Part shown: positions 53,246 through 62,605 of the stretch, one piece after another
Layout of the letters: the number at the start of each line of letters is the position of its first letter
Numbering within the stretch: position 1 is the stretch's first letter
Assembly (NCBI GenBank): GCA_965222105.1
Contig: CBDCTQ010000074.1
Location: forward strand, 1-64,000
DNA from: CALGLS01 sp965222105
GTDB lineage: Bacteria; Bacteroidota; Bacteroidia; Chitinophagales; Saprospiraceae
Length of the DNA: 64,000 nucleotides
Direction: 5' to 3'
Made by a program: the position numbers and the translations under genes
The notes under the pieces: model-generated
Told to the model about the DNA's origin: nothing
What the model saw: the letters and a program-made list of their open reading frames with translations, nothing else
Databases searched by the model: none

Positions 53246-55141
53246 ATGGCAATCAGAGCAATGAATAAATTTGTAATAACGCTGTTCGCTATAGTGATGG
53301 TAGCGTACAACCTCCCCGCGCAAAAAGTCTTGCTGGATGAACCCGTAAGAGCGGGCAAACTGACCCTCTTCCCGGCGGTTGATAACCCTGATCATTATTA
53401 TTATTTACTGGATCAGGTCCGCTTGGCAAGACATGAGAATGGGGAACCTGAATTTTCATTTTTGAGGTATGTTCAAAATGAAAAATCCAAACCCGGTGAT
53501 AAAGATTTAGAAGAGGGACAAGGAGGGGGAATTGTACATGCGGTGGTTGAGCTTTTTATTTCCAAAGAAGACATTAGAGAGGCAGAACGCGAACTGAGGA
53601 GGGTCAACCCCAATGGAGCAGTAAAGGGGCAATTGTTATATGAAAGAGGTACGATTTCACTTATTTCTTCTTTTAAAAATGACAATAAGGAGTGGGTCAA
53701 GCGGGTATTAGGCTTTGGTACTGTCGCTATAATGGCCAATCATGGAATGGCTATGTCTATTCAATTGACAAAGCAGGGGAGTAAGATATTGTGGGAATCA
53801 TTAAAAAGCCCAACTCCCGATATGAGTGTTTCTTTTGAAATGGATATTTGCGGCTATCGTTCTCCAAAGAAAGTCATTATTGAAGCCAATTTTGACCAGG
53901 TGTATAAACACAAACTTTTTGACGCAGCGGCAGTGACTCCGGTGTTCGCTGGTGAGATAAAAAAAGCCTTTGACGAACTGGAAAAATCAGGCGTTATAAA
54001 AGTTACACAGTATGGTGAAGACGAGAATTTAGAAAAAGCTAAAGAAACTGCTTATAACAAACTTGTCAAGATGATGTTTGATCCAATTAATGGAACAGGT
54101 ACGCCTAATCTTATCCAACTGAATAATAAACATAATCAAGAAAGTATGTTAGATAGAGCGACTAATATGTTGAATAGTGCTAGAGAAGAGATAAGGAAAG
54201 ATAACGAACGGATTCGATTTGAAAATAAAGAGGATGAAGATCGGTACAATGAGTTACTAAAAGAATGTAATTCTTTGGTCAATAAATTAAATAAAGAGTT
54301 ACTAGGATTTGAAGCTCAAGTTGAAAAGCCTAATGTTCAAGAAAAGCAAGAACTTCCCACTTTTGCAGAGGGGATATCTTATCAAATGAAGACATCCAGG
54401 CAAAGGGGAAATTTTAATATTGACCTAAATAAATTTACGACAGATAAAATAACATTTAGATTCGATAATAACTTAGGAGAGAATAACATAGATTGTACTT
54501 CTTGTTTTACAGAAGTTTCACTTGATGCAAATCTATTTAAGCAAAGAGAGATAAGCATATATTTGGATGGTACTAACTCTAATATGTTTAATTATATTAA
54601 CTCCTTTCATGTGCTTTTACGTAAAAAACATGAATCGGGAGCTTTCACTTTTGATGAAGAAAAAATAGATCGGTCGAAATTTAATCTTGGAGCAAATCAG
54701 TTTAAATTACTTTATGGGTGGAATCATGATACTGATAAGTCGAAGTGGTATAATTATGAATATAAGATCGAGTGTAATTATTTCGGAGGATACCATTTCA
54801 AAAGTGAATGGATAAAATCGAACTCTGGTATAATTTCATTAGTCCCTGAATTCACCAAGAAAGTGGTTGACATTGAAGTTGATCAAAAAAGATTATTGGA
54901 TGAAAATATCCGGTCAGCCGAAGTCAGGTTTTACTATAAACTTGGGGATACAGAATACTCTAATGAAACTCGACTGAATTTTAATCATAATGAGTTTTCC
55001 CAACAGGTTGAAATTATTTTACCGAAAAAAAATTACACCTTTGATTACGAGGTTATCTGGCATGTACTTGGAAAGCCTCCTATCCCATCAAAGCGAAGAA
55101 CTACCAATAATTTAATCTTATACTTGGATGAAGTCCTTTAA
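53246..55141 (+). CDS. Exported protein of unknown family, paralogue 2 of 3
   Basis: 631 residues with a signal peptide (ITLFAIVMVAYNLPAQ). It matches the 56379 product along most of its length: YYYLLDQVRLARHENGEPEF, EEGQGGGIVHAVVEL, RGTISLISS, KQGSKILWESLKSPTPDMS, the DFDQVY/NFDQVY segment, IKKAFDELEKSGVIKV, a central coiled-coil-like linker (~300-350), and a C-terminal beta domain (CTSCFTEVSLDANLFKQRE, YEYKIECNYFGGYHFKSEW). No enzyme motif is evident. It lies 51 bp after paralogue 1 and 20 bp before the next gene. The central region is more AT-rich than the flanks, hinting at patchwork origin. Confidence 0.75.
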   Translation: MAIRAMNKFVITLFAIVMVAYNLPAQKVLLDEPVRAGKLTLFPAVDNPDHYYYLLDQVRLARHENGEPEFSFLRYVQNEKSKPGDKDLEEGQGGGIVHAVVELFISKEDIREAERELRRVNPNGAVKGQLLYERGTISLISSFKNDNKEWVKRVLGFGTVAIMANHGMAMSIQLTKQGSKILWESLKSPTPDMSVSFEMDICGYRSPKKVIIEANFDQVYKHKLFDAAAVTPVFAGEIKKAFDELEKSGVIKVTQYGEDENLEKAKETAYNKLVKMMFDPINGTGTPNLIQLNNKHNQESMLDRATNMLNSAREEIRKDNERIRFENKEDEDRYNELLKECNSLVNKLNKELLGFEAQVEKPNVQEKQELPTFAEGISYQMKTSRQRGNFNIDLNKFTTDKITFRFDNNLGENNIDCTSCFTEVSLDANLFKQREISIYLDGTNSNMFNYINSFHVLLRKKHESGAFTFDEEKIDRSKFNLGANQFKLLYGWNHDTDKSKWYNYEYKIECNYFGGYHFKSEWIKSNSGIISLVPEFTKKVVDIEVDQKRLLDENIRSAEVRFYYKLGDTEYSNETRLNFNHNEFSQQVEIILPKKNYTFDYEVIWHVLGKPPIPSKRRTTNNLILYLDEVL

Positions 55142-55161
55142 AAACATAAAAAAAATCAATC

Positions 55162-56358
55162 ATGAAAAATATCAAATGTATTTGCCTAATTGTATTGTCA
55201 CTTTTATTTATTTCCAACCTTTACAGCCAAGATGAAGAACAGCGGCGAAAGCAATTTGAAGATAAATATTGGCCGCATTATTCCAATTTATTGAAAAATT
55301 ATCGAAAGCAGTTCGATGACAAATACTGGCCAAATTATATTGAAGCATTGGCAAATTATCTGCAGGATTATAGAAATGCTGCTGTCAGAGTACGCAACGA
55401 AATAAAACTCAACTTAAATGAAAGTCCTGTTTCTGCGAAATATCCCCCTCTTATTCCAAGTGAAGTTAATTTTTTAGCAAGAAAGACGCCCATTGTTAAG
55501 CGATTATGGAGTATCGTAACTGCACCCTTAAAGTATGGGCACAAACAGAACATGCAAGAAATAGAAAATCAGAGGCTCAAAGAAATTAAAAAAAACAGGT
55601 ATAATTCACTTGATTGGATACAACATAAAATCAAAGGTTTAGAAATTGCAATCAAACTTGTAGAAAATAACGACGGAAAAGAGACCACTTGGTTTAAATT
55701 TGTTGATCAATGGCAAATCGATAAGCCAGATTCAAAATACGCAGAAAAAAAAGCAAAAATACTTTTGGATTCTTTAGCAGCTGAAACTGCCTATTATCAG
55801 AAAGAACACAAACAGTCCACCCAACAAGATTTTACTGAATTTTTAATGTTATGTGAATTAATAAGATCAATGCGTGGAAAAATGATAGTTCACCTTGAGC
55901 TTGATAAAGAATTCAAACCTATTGAAGATAAAACTTTGTGCGTTATAGATATTCCAGGTTGGAAGGCAATTACGAGGAGGATGAATAGTATTCTTGTGAA
56001 TAATAATGAGTATCCTCTTATTTGCCATATAGAAAAAATTTTTATTATAAAATCTAGAATTATCACAAAAACACCGTCTAGCTCCAGAAAATATTGGGGA
56101 TTTCCTTTAAAAGTTCCGTATTCGATAAATAATTATGTTAACACACAAAATATTGCAGATAAAGATCCAAATTCATGGGGAAAAGTGTTTATGGATAGAA
56201 CCCATACTGATGAGCATGCCTGGAGATTTGCAAAAAAAAATATGAAAAAAGTTGCACCGGGAACATGGATGTTTAAAAAGGATTTTATTAAAAAGTTTAC
56301 ACTTAATGAGGATTTAGATAAGTATCCAAAAATTAAAAAACTACTATTATATAGATAA
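55162..56358 (+). CDS. Exported helical protein of unknown function
   Basis: 398 residues with a signal peptide (LIVLSLLFISNLYSQ). The mature N-terminus has a near-repeat, KQFEDKYWPHYSNLLKNY and KQFDDKYWPNYIEALANY, followed by predicted helices up to ~residue 250 and a more beta-rich end with basic character. I do not recognise a family. Gaps of 20 bp on both sides place it firmly in the operon between paralogues 2 and 3, so it may bind them. Lysine-rich, AT-rich codon use differs from the neighbour downstream. Confidence 0.7.
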   Translation: MKNIKCICLIVLSLLFISNLYSQDEEQRRKQFEDKYWPHYSNLLKNYRKQFDDKYWPNYIEALANYLQDYRNAAVRVRNEIKLNLNESPVSAKYPPLIPSEVNFLARKTPIVKRLWSIVTAPLKYGHKQNMQEIENQRLKEIKKNRYNSLDWIQHKIKGLEIAIKLVENNDGKETTWFKFVDQWQIDKPDSKYAEKKAKILLDSLAAETAYYQKEHKQSTQQDFTEFLMLCELIRSMRGKMIVHLELDKEFKPIEDKTLCVIDIPGWKAITRRMNSILVNNNEYPLICHIEKIFIIKSRIITKTPSSSRKYWGFPLKVPYSINNYVNTQNIADKDPNSWGKVFMDRTHTDEHAWRFAKKNMKKVAPGTWMFKKDFIKKFTLNEDLDKYPKIKKLLLYR

Positions 56359-56378
56359 TGACATTTTAAATAAAAAAA

Positions 56379-58367
56379 ATGAGAACCGTTAGGATAATTT
56401 TATTGCCTTTTTTAATGATCTGGGTTTCATTTGTGAGTTTTGCCCAAAAAATCTATCTGGACAAGTACCAAACCGAAGCCGGGCTGAAGCTATTCGAATC
56501 TGTCGATGATCCCAATGTATTTTATTACCTGTCGGATCAGATAAAGATCGGTAAAGACGACAACGGACGCCCCCAGGTGCTCTTTATGAAGTATGTCAAC
56601 AACAAAAGTTCTGAAGCCCTGGAGGAAGACATCCGGGAGGGGGACGGGGGCGGTATTTTTCATACTTTACTTAACTTTCAGGTGGCTCCGCAACAAGTAA
56701 GGCAGGCAGAACAATTATTAAAGCGAAAGAAACCCGATGCAAATATCAAAGGTCCAATTACCTATGCTTCCGGGCGCGTATCTTTGATATCGGCTATAGC
56801 TGATTCGGGAACGGACAAAGTGATATGTATGGACAATGCTACTACGATGGAAGGTCATAAAATAGCTGTATCTTTTCGACTGGACAAAGAAGCTGCGCAA
56901 ATATTGTGGCAAACCTTTCAGACACCGACGCCCGATATCAGTTTTGCTTTTGAGATGGAAATAGAAGGATTTTTATCGCCACGGAAAGGATGGGTAAAAG
57001 GAGATTTTGATCAGATTTACGAGGCGCACGAAGTGGGATTGGCTGCCAAAATACCGGTATATGGCATCATGTTGGGCGTTGATGTCGGAGCGGCATTTGA
57101 CGATTTGCGTAAGGCTGGGATTATCGAAGTCTATCAGGAAGGAAATGACAAAGATTTTGATGAATTCCTTAAAATAGCTTATAAGCATCTGGCGGACATG
57201 CTCTTCGAACCTACCAATGCATCGCTTGAAACCCTGTTGCAACACACCAATCAAAAAGAGAGTTTGTTTGATAAGCTAGATAAACTGATTCCCAACTCAA
57301 AGGATAAATCAAAAGAAAAAACATCTGAGCCTGACAAAGAAAAGAAGAATAAAGTGATAGCCCCGGAACCGGCTGCGGGAAGTGCCAAAAGAGAAAGTGA
57401 TAAAGACCAGGATAAAGGTGTTGATTCTTTAGACACTGGAGGTAGGGTTTATTTTCCAAACTCAGGTTTCACTGGATTTGGACGCGGAGGTCCAAACCCG
57501 GAAGGATATGACACCTATATGATCTCAGAATACATGGACGGTGCTCCGGCCACCACTACTGTCGCCCCTGCTTCCAGCTACCCCTTTTCCGTAATGGCCA
57601 CCTATAAATATCGGAGGGTCAAACAAGGTGGAAAGTTTGCCATCAATTTCAACAAGGTTTCTGCCGCAAAACAGTTTGTCAGCTTTGCCGAAAACATTGG
57701 AGATTTGCGCTCTCAGTGTCCGGATTGTTTTCGGGAGGTAAACCTGAGTATCGTTGAGCGGGCCGACGACCAGCGGGAAATACTGTTCATGCTGGATGGT
57801 ACCAACGAAAAGGATTTTACAGAGTACATTAATTTCGTCGATGTTGTATTCAGAAAGCAACATCAGTCAGGAGAAGAAGAGGTGGACAACCGAAGAATCA
57901 TTCGTCAATTATTCAACCAAAACGGGAACCTGTTTAAAATCACATACGGCTATGATGGCGATGATGATCTGGACAAATGGTTGGAATATGAGTATAAAAC
58001 GACCTGGAATTTTTTCGGCAATTATAAAATAGATACCGATTGGAAGAAAGCATCTTCAAGTGCCATTGCCCTTCACCCGCCATTACATAGAAAACGGGTG
58101 AAGGTGGAAACCAATAAAAACCGGCTGGATGAACAAAATATCAGGATGGTTCAGATCAACCTCTATTACCAGCGGGGAGGTAAAGAGATAAAAGAAGTAT
58201 TGACTTTATATGAACAACAAAGCGGAGAAATTGAACTGCTAATTCCTGAAGGCAATCTCAACTATGAGTATGAAGTTACCTGGTTGTTGTACGATAATAC
58301 GAGCATCCATTCTAAACGCAAAAAATCTAACAACACTTTGCTGTTTGTAGATATGTTGCCCAGGTAA
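56379..58367 (+). CDS. Exported protein of unknown family, paralogue 3 of 3
   Basis: 662 residues with a signal peptide (LLPFLMIWVSFVSFAQ). It has the same order as paralogue 2: FYYLSDQIKIGKDDNGRPQ, REGDGGGIFHTLLNF, GRVSLISAIAD, AQILWQTFQTPTPDISFAF, GDFDQIYEAHE, AFDDLRKAGIIEVY, then a charged linker (~310-350, rich in Lys/Glu/Asp) and a glycine-rich stretch, and the C-terminal beta domain (CPDCFREVNLSIVERADDQ, YEYKTTWNFFGNYKIDTDW). It closes the four-gene operon; a strong terminator follows. Function unknown; duplication within one operon suggests a hetero-oligomer. Confidence 0.75.
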   Translation: MRTVRIILLPFLMIWVSFVSFAQKIYLDKYQTEAGLKLFESVDDPNVFYYLSDQIKIGKDDNGRPQVLFMKYVNNKSSEALEEDIREGDGGGIFHTLLNFQVAPQQVRQAEQLLKRKKPDANIKGPITYASGRVSLISAIADSGTDKVICMDNATTMEGHKIAVSFRLDKEAAQILWQTFQTPTPDISFAFEMEIEGFLSPRKGWVKGDFDQIYEAHEVGLAAKIPVYGIMLGVDVGAAFDDLRKAGIIEVYQEGNDKDFDEFLKIAYKHLADMLFEPTNASLETLLQHTNQKESLFDKLDKLIPNSKDKSKEKTSEPDKEKKNKVIAPEPAAGSAKRESDKDQDKGVDSLDTGGRVYFPNSGFTGFGRGGPNPEGYDTYMISEYMDGAPATTTVAPASSYPFSVMATYKYRRVKQGGKFAINFNKVSAAKQFVSFAENIGDLRSQCPDCFREVNLSIVERADDQREILFMLDGTNEKDFTEYINFVDVVFRKQHQSGEEEVDNRRIIRQLFNQNGNLFKITYGYDGDDDLDKWLEYEYKTTWNFFGNYKIDTDWKKASSSAIALHPPLHRKRVKVETNKNRLDEQNIRMVQINLYYQRGGKEIKEVLTLYEQQSGEIELLIPEGNLNYEYEVTWLLYDNTSIHSKRKKSNNTLLFVDMLPR

Positions 58368-58401
58368 AGATTTTTTTGAGTTGAAAATTTTTGAGTAAAT
58401 C

Positions 58402-58436
58402 AAAAGCTATCTTCTTACACAGGAGATGGCTTTTTT
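58402..58436 (+). terminator. Rho-independent terminator
   Basis: AAAAGCTATCTTC pairs with GAGATGGCTTTT around an 8-10-base loop, followed by a T run. It ends the paralogue operon and directly precedes motif II of the next unit. Confidence 0.7.
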
Positions 58437-58461
58437 ATTTCAAAAAAGGCCGAATCCTCAA

Positions 58462-58490
58462 GTACCTTTTCATTTTTCCCGACACTTTAC
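58462..58490 (+). promoter_or_regulatory. Motif II promoter candidate of the caspase operon
   Basis: GTACCTTTT (58462-58470), 11 bases, ACACTTTAC (58482-58490), 19 bp before the ATG at 58510. TCAA before and GCAAA after agree with the copy at 51176. It lies inside the over-long ORF from 58426, supporting the later start. Confidence 0.65.
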
Positions 58491-58509
58491 AGCAAACATC
58501 TTCATCATC

Positions 58510-60066
58510 ATGGTAAAAACCAGTTTTAACATAGCATGTCTTTTACTCCTTAATATCTGGGGATCCTACACGATGAATGCCCAGGTGTCCAAAGAGGTGG
58601 ATTGCGTTTTCTCTAAAAAAGTGGATTGGGTATTTTACGCTGAAGATTCAAGGATTTCCATTGACAGGCTTTCGCCAACTAAGACAGAAACAACGACTGG
58701 TTCGGATGAAATTACCATTGAATGGCAAATACAAGCTCCCCATTCAAAAGAGGAACTAAAGTTCACTACACTCATCAATGAAAAAGCGGGCATAAAAGCA
58801 GAGGAAGCAAACTTGTTTGGCGATGATAATTCGTTTACCTACATCTGTAAAGTTCGTCTTCCGAGTGAAATAAATGAAATTGTTTTGCAAATCGAAGATC
58901 AACAAGGACGGTTGCTTCGACAGTCAAGCCCATGCCGGGTTTTAAAAACGGACGGTACTCCGTTGAAGGATATATGGGCTTACTGGGTTTTTCCAAATCC
59001 GAATAAAACTGGAGATAAACCCTATGTCCATCAGGAATCGGAACTGTTCGTGGATTTCAATTTTAACACTCAGACAAATATCGACGAAGGTGACCTATAC
59101 ATTTATGTAAATGGTGTCTCATTTATACCCTCCTCACGCGCCAAATTTAAAAAGTCCGGACGAGGTCATTATAACTTCAACGACTATGTGAAATTGAATG
59201 AAGAAGTGGGCATCAACGAAATTTATCTTAGTATTCAAACAGCAGAAGGTAGTTGTATAACAAGAATTTTACGAGTGCTTTATGATCCGATTCGACCCAA
59301 CCTGCATATTATTTCTATCGGAGTACCTTTCCCCAACCTGTCGTACACCACACAAGATGCCAAGGACATTGTAGCGTTGTATCAAGGTCAGGGAGGAAAG
59401 AATGGCAACCGCATTTTTAATTCCATAGAGGCGGAGTCACTTGTAGGGGAAGAAACGACAGCGATGGATATTTCAGGTGCCATTACCCGACTTAAAACGA
59501 ACTATGAAAATGGAAACATAGGAAGGAATGATCTGGTGTTGTTGTTCATTTCTTCGCATGGTTCGATCAATGAAAATGGAGAACTCATTATTCAGGGAAA
59601 AGGATATGATCCTGACAATCCCAAGACAGAAGTATTGTATAGTGAAATAACCGAATGGCTGGAGCGGGTCCCTTGCAAAAAGCTGGTTTTGATCGATGCT
59701 TGCCATAGCGGCGGGATGAAAGTGAATGCCCACGATATCAACAAAGCCATTTTAAGATTTAGCCAGGCTAGTGGTATATCGGTTATCGCTTCAAGCAAGG
59801 GGAGTCAGGTTTCTTACGAAGATGATGCGTGGCAAAATGGTGCTTTTACAGAAGCCATTATTCAAGGGTTGAAAGAGGGTAAGGCAGATACCAACCACCC
59901 TTATGGAATTATCACGATTATGGAATTATACGATTATCTGAGTATTGCTGTTCCGGACATGGTACAACGGGTAAAATCGAATAGGAAGAGAGTTATCCTT
60001 ACTCAAAACCCCGTATTGGTCACTAATGGCTTGGGCAATGTCGCTATTTATATAAACGAAAAATAA
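58510..60066 (+). CDS. Exported caspase-like (C14) peptidase
   Basis: 518 residues from the ATG at 58510, with a signal peptide (IACLLLLNIWGSYTMNAQ). Residues ~30-260 are two Ig-like or CARDB-like beta domains (LFVDFNFNTQTNIDEGDLYI). The caspase domain begins near residue 265 (NLHIISIGVPFPNLSYTTQDA), with H350 in FISSHGS and C398 in LIDACHSGG. It lacks the propeller-like N-terminus of the two larger paralogues. It is the first gene of an operon with three or four small exported proteins and is the third exported caspase in 64 kb. Confidence 0.88.
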   Translation: MVKTSFNIACLLLLNIWGSYTMNAQVSKEVDCVFSKKVDWVFYAEDSRISIDRLSPTKTETTTGSDEITIEWQIQAPHSKEELKFTTLINEKAGIKAEEANLFGDDNSFTYICKVRLPSEINEIVLQIEDQQGRLLRQSSPCRVLKTDGTPLKDIWAYWVFPNPNKTGDKPYVHQESELFVDFNFNTQTNIDEGDLYIYVNGVSFIPSSRAKFKKSGRGHYNFNDYVKLNEEVGINEIYLSIQTAEGSCITRILRVLYDPIRPNLHIISIGVPFPNLSYTTQDAKDIVALYQGQGGKNGNRIFNSIEAESLVGEETTAMDISGAITRLKTNYENGNIGRNDLVLLFISSHGSINENGELIIQGKGYDPDNPKTEVLYSEITEWLERVPCKKLVLIDACHSGGMKVNAHDINKAILRFSQASGISVIASSKGSQVSYEDDAWQNGAFTEAIIQGLKEGKADTNHPYGIITIMELYDYLSIAVPDMVQRVKSNRKRVILTQNPVLVTNGLGNVAIYINEK

Positions 60067-60078
60067 AACGATTTAAAG

Positions 60079-60924
60079 ATGAAAAAAATAACATTAATCC
60101 TGGCATTAATTTGTTGTTCGGCGGCTTTGATTCTCGCACAAAACAACAACGCTACCGTAACAGATTTTGAAGTGGATGTGACCAATCAAGCCGTCATTAT
60201 TTCCTTTGATCTGGAATCAGTCGGAAAATATAAGCTTTTTAACATCCGGGTAGAAGGAAAGTTGGACGAAGACAAATTAACCATTCAGCATTTGAACAAA
60301 AAAGAAAATATCAAAGCCGGAAAAAACAACGAAGTCATCTGGTTCGCCGGTAAAGACGGCTATAAGGCGCTTCAGGGAGAATTGAGTTTTGAGATTATCG
60401 TTTCCAATCCTCTTGACCGCGACATGGATGGCATTGGCGACCTGGAAGATAAGTGTCTGGACACTTATGGGGTTCCCCCAAGCGGATGCCCTCTTGGCAA
60501 TAGGATTGACCAACCTTGTTTAAACCTGCCTGCTGCAGCAGGCCTTGGAGGAACAGCACTGACAGGGCTAGGGCTAATGATCAGTGGTGCCGCCAAATCT
60601 TCAGATGTCAAAAACGGAGAATTGTATAAAATGTATCTAACACATAAGAATCCTAATGACCCGATTTATCAGGAAAACGGATATACCAACCGAAGGGAGG
60701 CTTACGATGCCATCAATAAGGAGTACAAAACCGGGCAGTATATGATGTATGGTGGGCTTGCTATTCTGTCAACTGCTGCTACTATTTGGATTGTAAGAAA
60801 AGTCAGTTGTAAGAGATTAAATAAGCCCAGATATACCCAAGGCCGATTCAGACCGCAAATGCGTGTCACCACAGGAGGTAGTAACCCTTCATCGGTTAGC
60901 GCTGGTGTAGTGTATAATTTTTGA
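60079..60924 (+). CDS. Exported/membrane protein with thrombospondin-3-like motif
   Basis: 281 residues. A signal peptide (ITLILALICCSAALILAQ) precedes a beta domain (~25-115), then a calcium-binding TSP3-like motif DRDMDGIGDLEDKCLDTYG ending in GVPPSGCP. A glycine/alanine-rich hydrophobic stretch (AAAGLGGTALTGLGLMISGAA) and a second hydrophobic helix (MMYGGLAILSTAATIWIV) follow, with a basic tail. It starts 12 bp after the caspase gene. No specific family recognised. Confidence 0.7.
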   Translation: MKKITLILALICCSAALILAQNNNATVTDFEVDVTNQAVIISFDLESVGKYKLFNIRVEGKLDEDKLTIQHLNKKENIKAGKNNEVIWFAGKDGYKALQGELSFEIIVSNPLDRDMDGIGDLEDKCLDTYGVPPSGCPLGNRIDQPCLNLPAAAGLGGTALTGLGLMISGAAKSSDVKNGELYKMYLTHKNPNDPIYQENGYTNRREAYDAINKEYKTGQYMMYGGLAILSTAATIWIVRKVSCKRLNKPRYTQGRFRPQMRVTTGGSNPSSVSAGVVYNF

Positions 60925-60951
60925 TGAAAATAACCATAAAAAATAAAGATC

Positions 60952-61557
60952 ATGAACAACCTTTTTGCTTTAAAAAAGATACTATTACTTCTGACAATGG
61001 TATTGACCCTTCATTGGAACGCCTCTGCACAAACCACTTTTCAGGTACTCAATGAAATCCTGGGATCGGAATTCATCAGTTGTTTTGACGGATTGCGTCT
61101 CCAGGCCGAAAAGATGGTTAAGGATGCCAAAGGATTGGAAGGATACCATCCAGGTGAAGTGGAGTCTCTACAAATTGCATACGATGCAAGCGCAGAACAT
61201 TTTAATCTGGTTCTGCACAACCTGAAAACCATTCTGCTTACGAAAGAAAAACGCAAGTATTATTTTGGTCACAACGGGAAAAATATTTGTGAATTTCACA
61301 AGTTGATTGAAGCTGACATCAACCGGGCAGAACGGATGTTCAATATAACATTCAGAAAGGAATATCAGAACCTTATGAGTGACCCGGCAGTCCTCGACAG
61401 TTTTGTGGGAAGTTTGATAATGGTCATTCAGGATTACCTGCCTTTAGCCATAGAGTTGTTCAAAAAGATCAAAGCAGAAGTCGCCAGGTACAATGAATCT
61501 TTACTGGACGAATACCTCATTGAGGCTCACCGGTTTAAATCCTGGGATGAGATATAG
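60952..61557 (+). CDS. Small exported helical protein
   Basis: 201 residues with a signal peptide (ILLLLTMVLTLHWNASAQ); the mature part is predicted wholly helical, with no cysteine cluster or catalytic motif. It sits 27 bp after the TSP3-like gene in the caspase operon. Family and function unknown. Confidence 0.65.
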   Translation: MNNLFALKKILLLLTMVLTLHWNASAQTTFQVLNEILGSEFISCFDGLRLQAEKMVKDAKGLEGYHPGEVESLQIAYDASAEHFNLVLHNLKTILLTKEKRKYYFGHNGKNICEFHKLIEADINRAERMFNITFRKEYQNLMSDPAVLDSFVGSLIMVIQDYLPLAIELFKKIKAEVARYNESLLDEYLIEAHRFKSWDEI

Positions 61558-61609
61558 GCGAGTATTCGCAAAAGGCCCGCATAAAACTCAATTCTTAAAA
61601 TCAACTGTT

Positions 61610-62587
61610 ATGATTCGTATATTAAATCTATCATGCTTGATAGCCATTTCCGCCCTGTTCAACAATTGCAGTTTAGAAGATCCAGATGAATTGAATATTC
61701 TGGTAAACGCTGTAGTCGATGTTACCTTTCGGGTGGATATGTCTGAAACAATTATCGAAGAGGAAGAAGGTATCTATCTATTTGGGGACTTTCAGGAGAC
61801 TCCTTGGCAAGCAGGTGAAATTAAACTCTCCAATACCTCTGACGATATTTGGGAAATAACCCTGGCACTTCCGGCTCATCGTACCTATAAGTATCGTTTT
61901 TCAAAAGGGCCTGATGCCTCTTCTGCTGAGGAGCTTAGTTTGGAATGCGATACAGAAGATAACTTCAACAGAGAATTTTCAACGAATGACGAAGATGTAG
62001 TGTTAAACCTGGTTTGTTTTGGTGAGTGCGAGCCCTGTGTCTGGGCCTGTGGCGATATTTGGAGAGATTCAAGAGATGGCAAAAAGTATCCAACGACTTC
62101 TTTAAACGGCTTGTGCTGGATGACTGAAAACCTGGCATACGATGCAGGTACATCTTCATTTTGTTACACTGATAACCTCAGCAATTGCAATGATTTTGGC
62201 AGGATGTACTCGGCTTTAAATGCGAAAAATGTCACCCCTCCTGAGTGGAGACTGCCTTTTGCTGACGAGTGGGAAGCACTCTTATTATTCTACGGTTTTT
62301 CTATATCTCATACGACCGTTGGTACTAAGTACAGTGGCAATGTATCGGTGTTCAACCCCGGTGGTGTTTCGGGTTTGGAAATTTTGTATGGAGGAGTTTA
62401 TGGAAACACGGCGATTCAGGGACAAGCACCCGATTACAACTATTTTGGGATGGGCACAGAAACTGCTTTTTGGATAGATTCAGATACAAGCCTCAATCAA
62501 TTGCTAAGTGTTGAATTCCGACAGAATTCGATGCTAATACCGAATACTCCCAATGTATATCAGTATGTTCGATGTGTCAAAGAATAA
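61610..62587 (+). CDS. FISUMP-domain lipoprotein
   Basis: 325 residues from the ATG at 61610; a longer frame from 61493 overlaps the previous gene and lacks a signal. The N-terminus ends in SALFNNC, a lipobox-like site, so it is a probable lipoprotein. Residues ~30-130 resemble a carbohydrate-binding-type beta domain (VTFRVDMSETIIEE, YLFGDFQETPWQ). The C-terminal ~180 residues are a FISUMP (Fibrobacter succinogenes major paralogous) domain: RDSRDGKKYPTTSLNGLCWM, ENLAYD, WRLPFADEWEALL and the final YVRCVKE. It is probably exposed on the surface; the ligand is unknown. Distal gene of the caspase operon. Confidence 0.8.
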   Translation: MIRILNLSCLIAISALFNNCSLEDPDELNILVNAVVDVTFRVDMSETIIEEEEGIYLFGDFQETPWQAGEIKLSNTSDDIWEITLALPAHRTYKYRFSKGPDASSAEELSLECDTEDNFNREFSTNDEDVVLNLVCFGECEPCVWACGDIWRDSRDGKKYPTTSLNGLCWMTENLAYDAGTSSFCYTDNLSNCNDFGRMYSALNAKNVTPPEWRLPFADEWEALLLFYGFSISHTTVGTKYSGNVSVFNPGGVSGLEILYGGVYGNTAIQGQAPDYNYFGMGTETAFWIDSDTSLNQLLSVEFRQNSMLIPNTPNVYQYVRCVKE

Positions 62588-62605
62588 AATAAATGCTCAC
62601 TAAAA

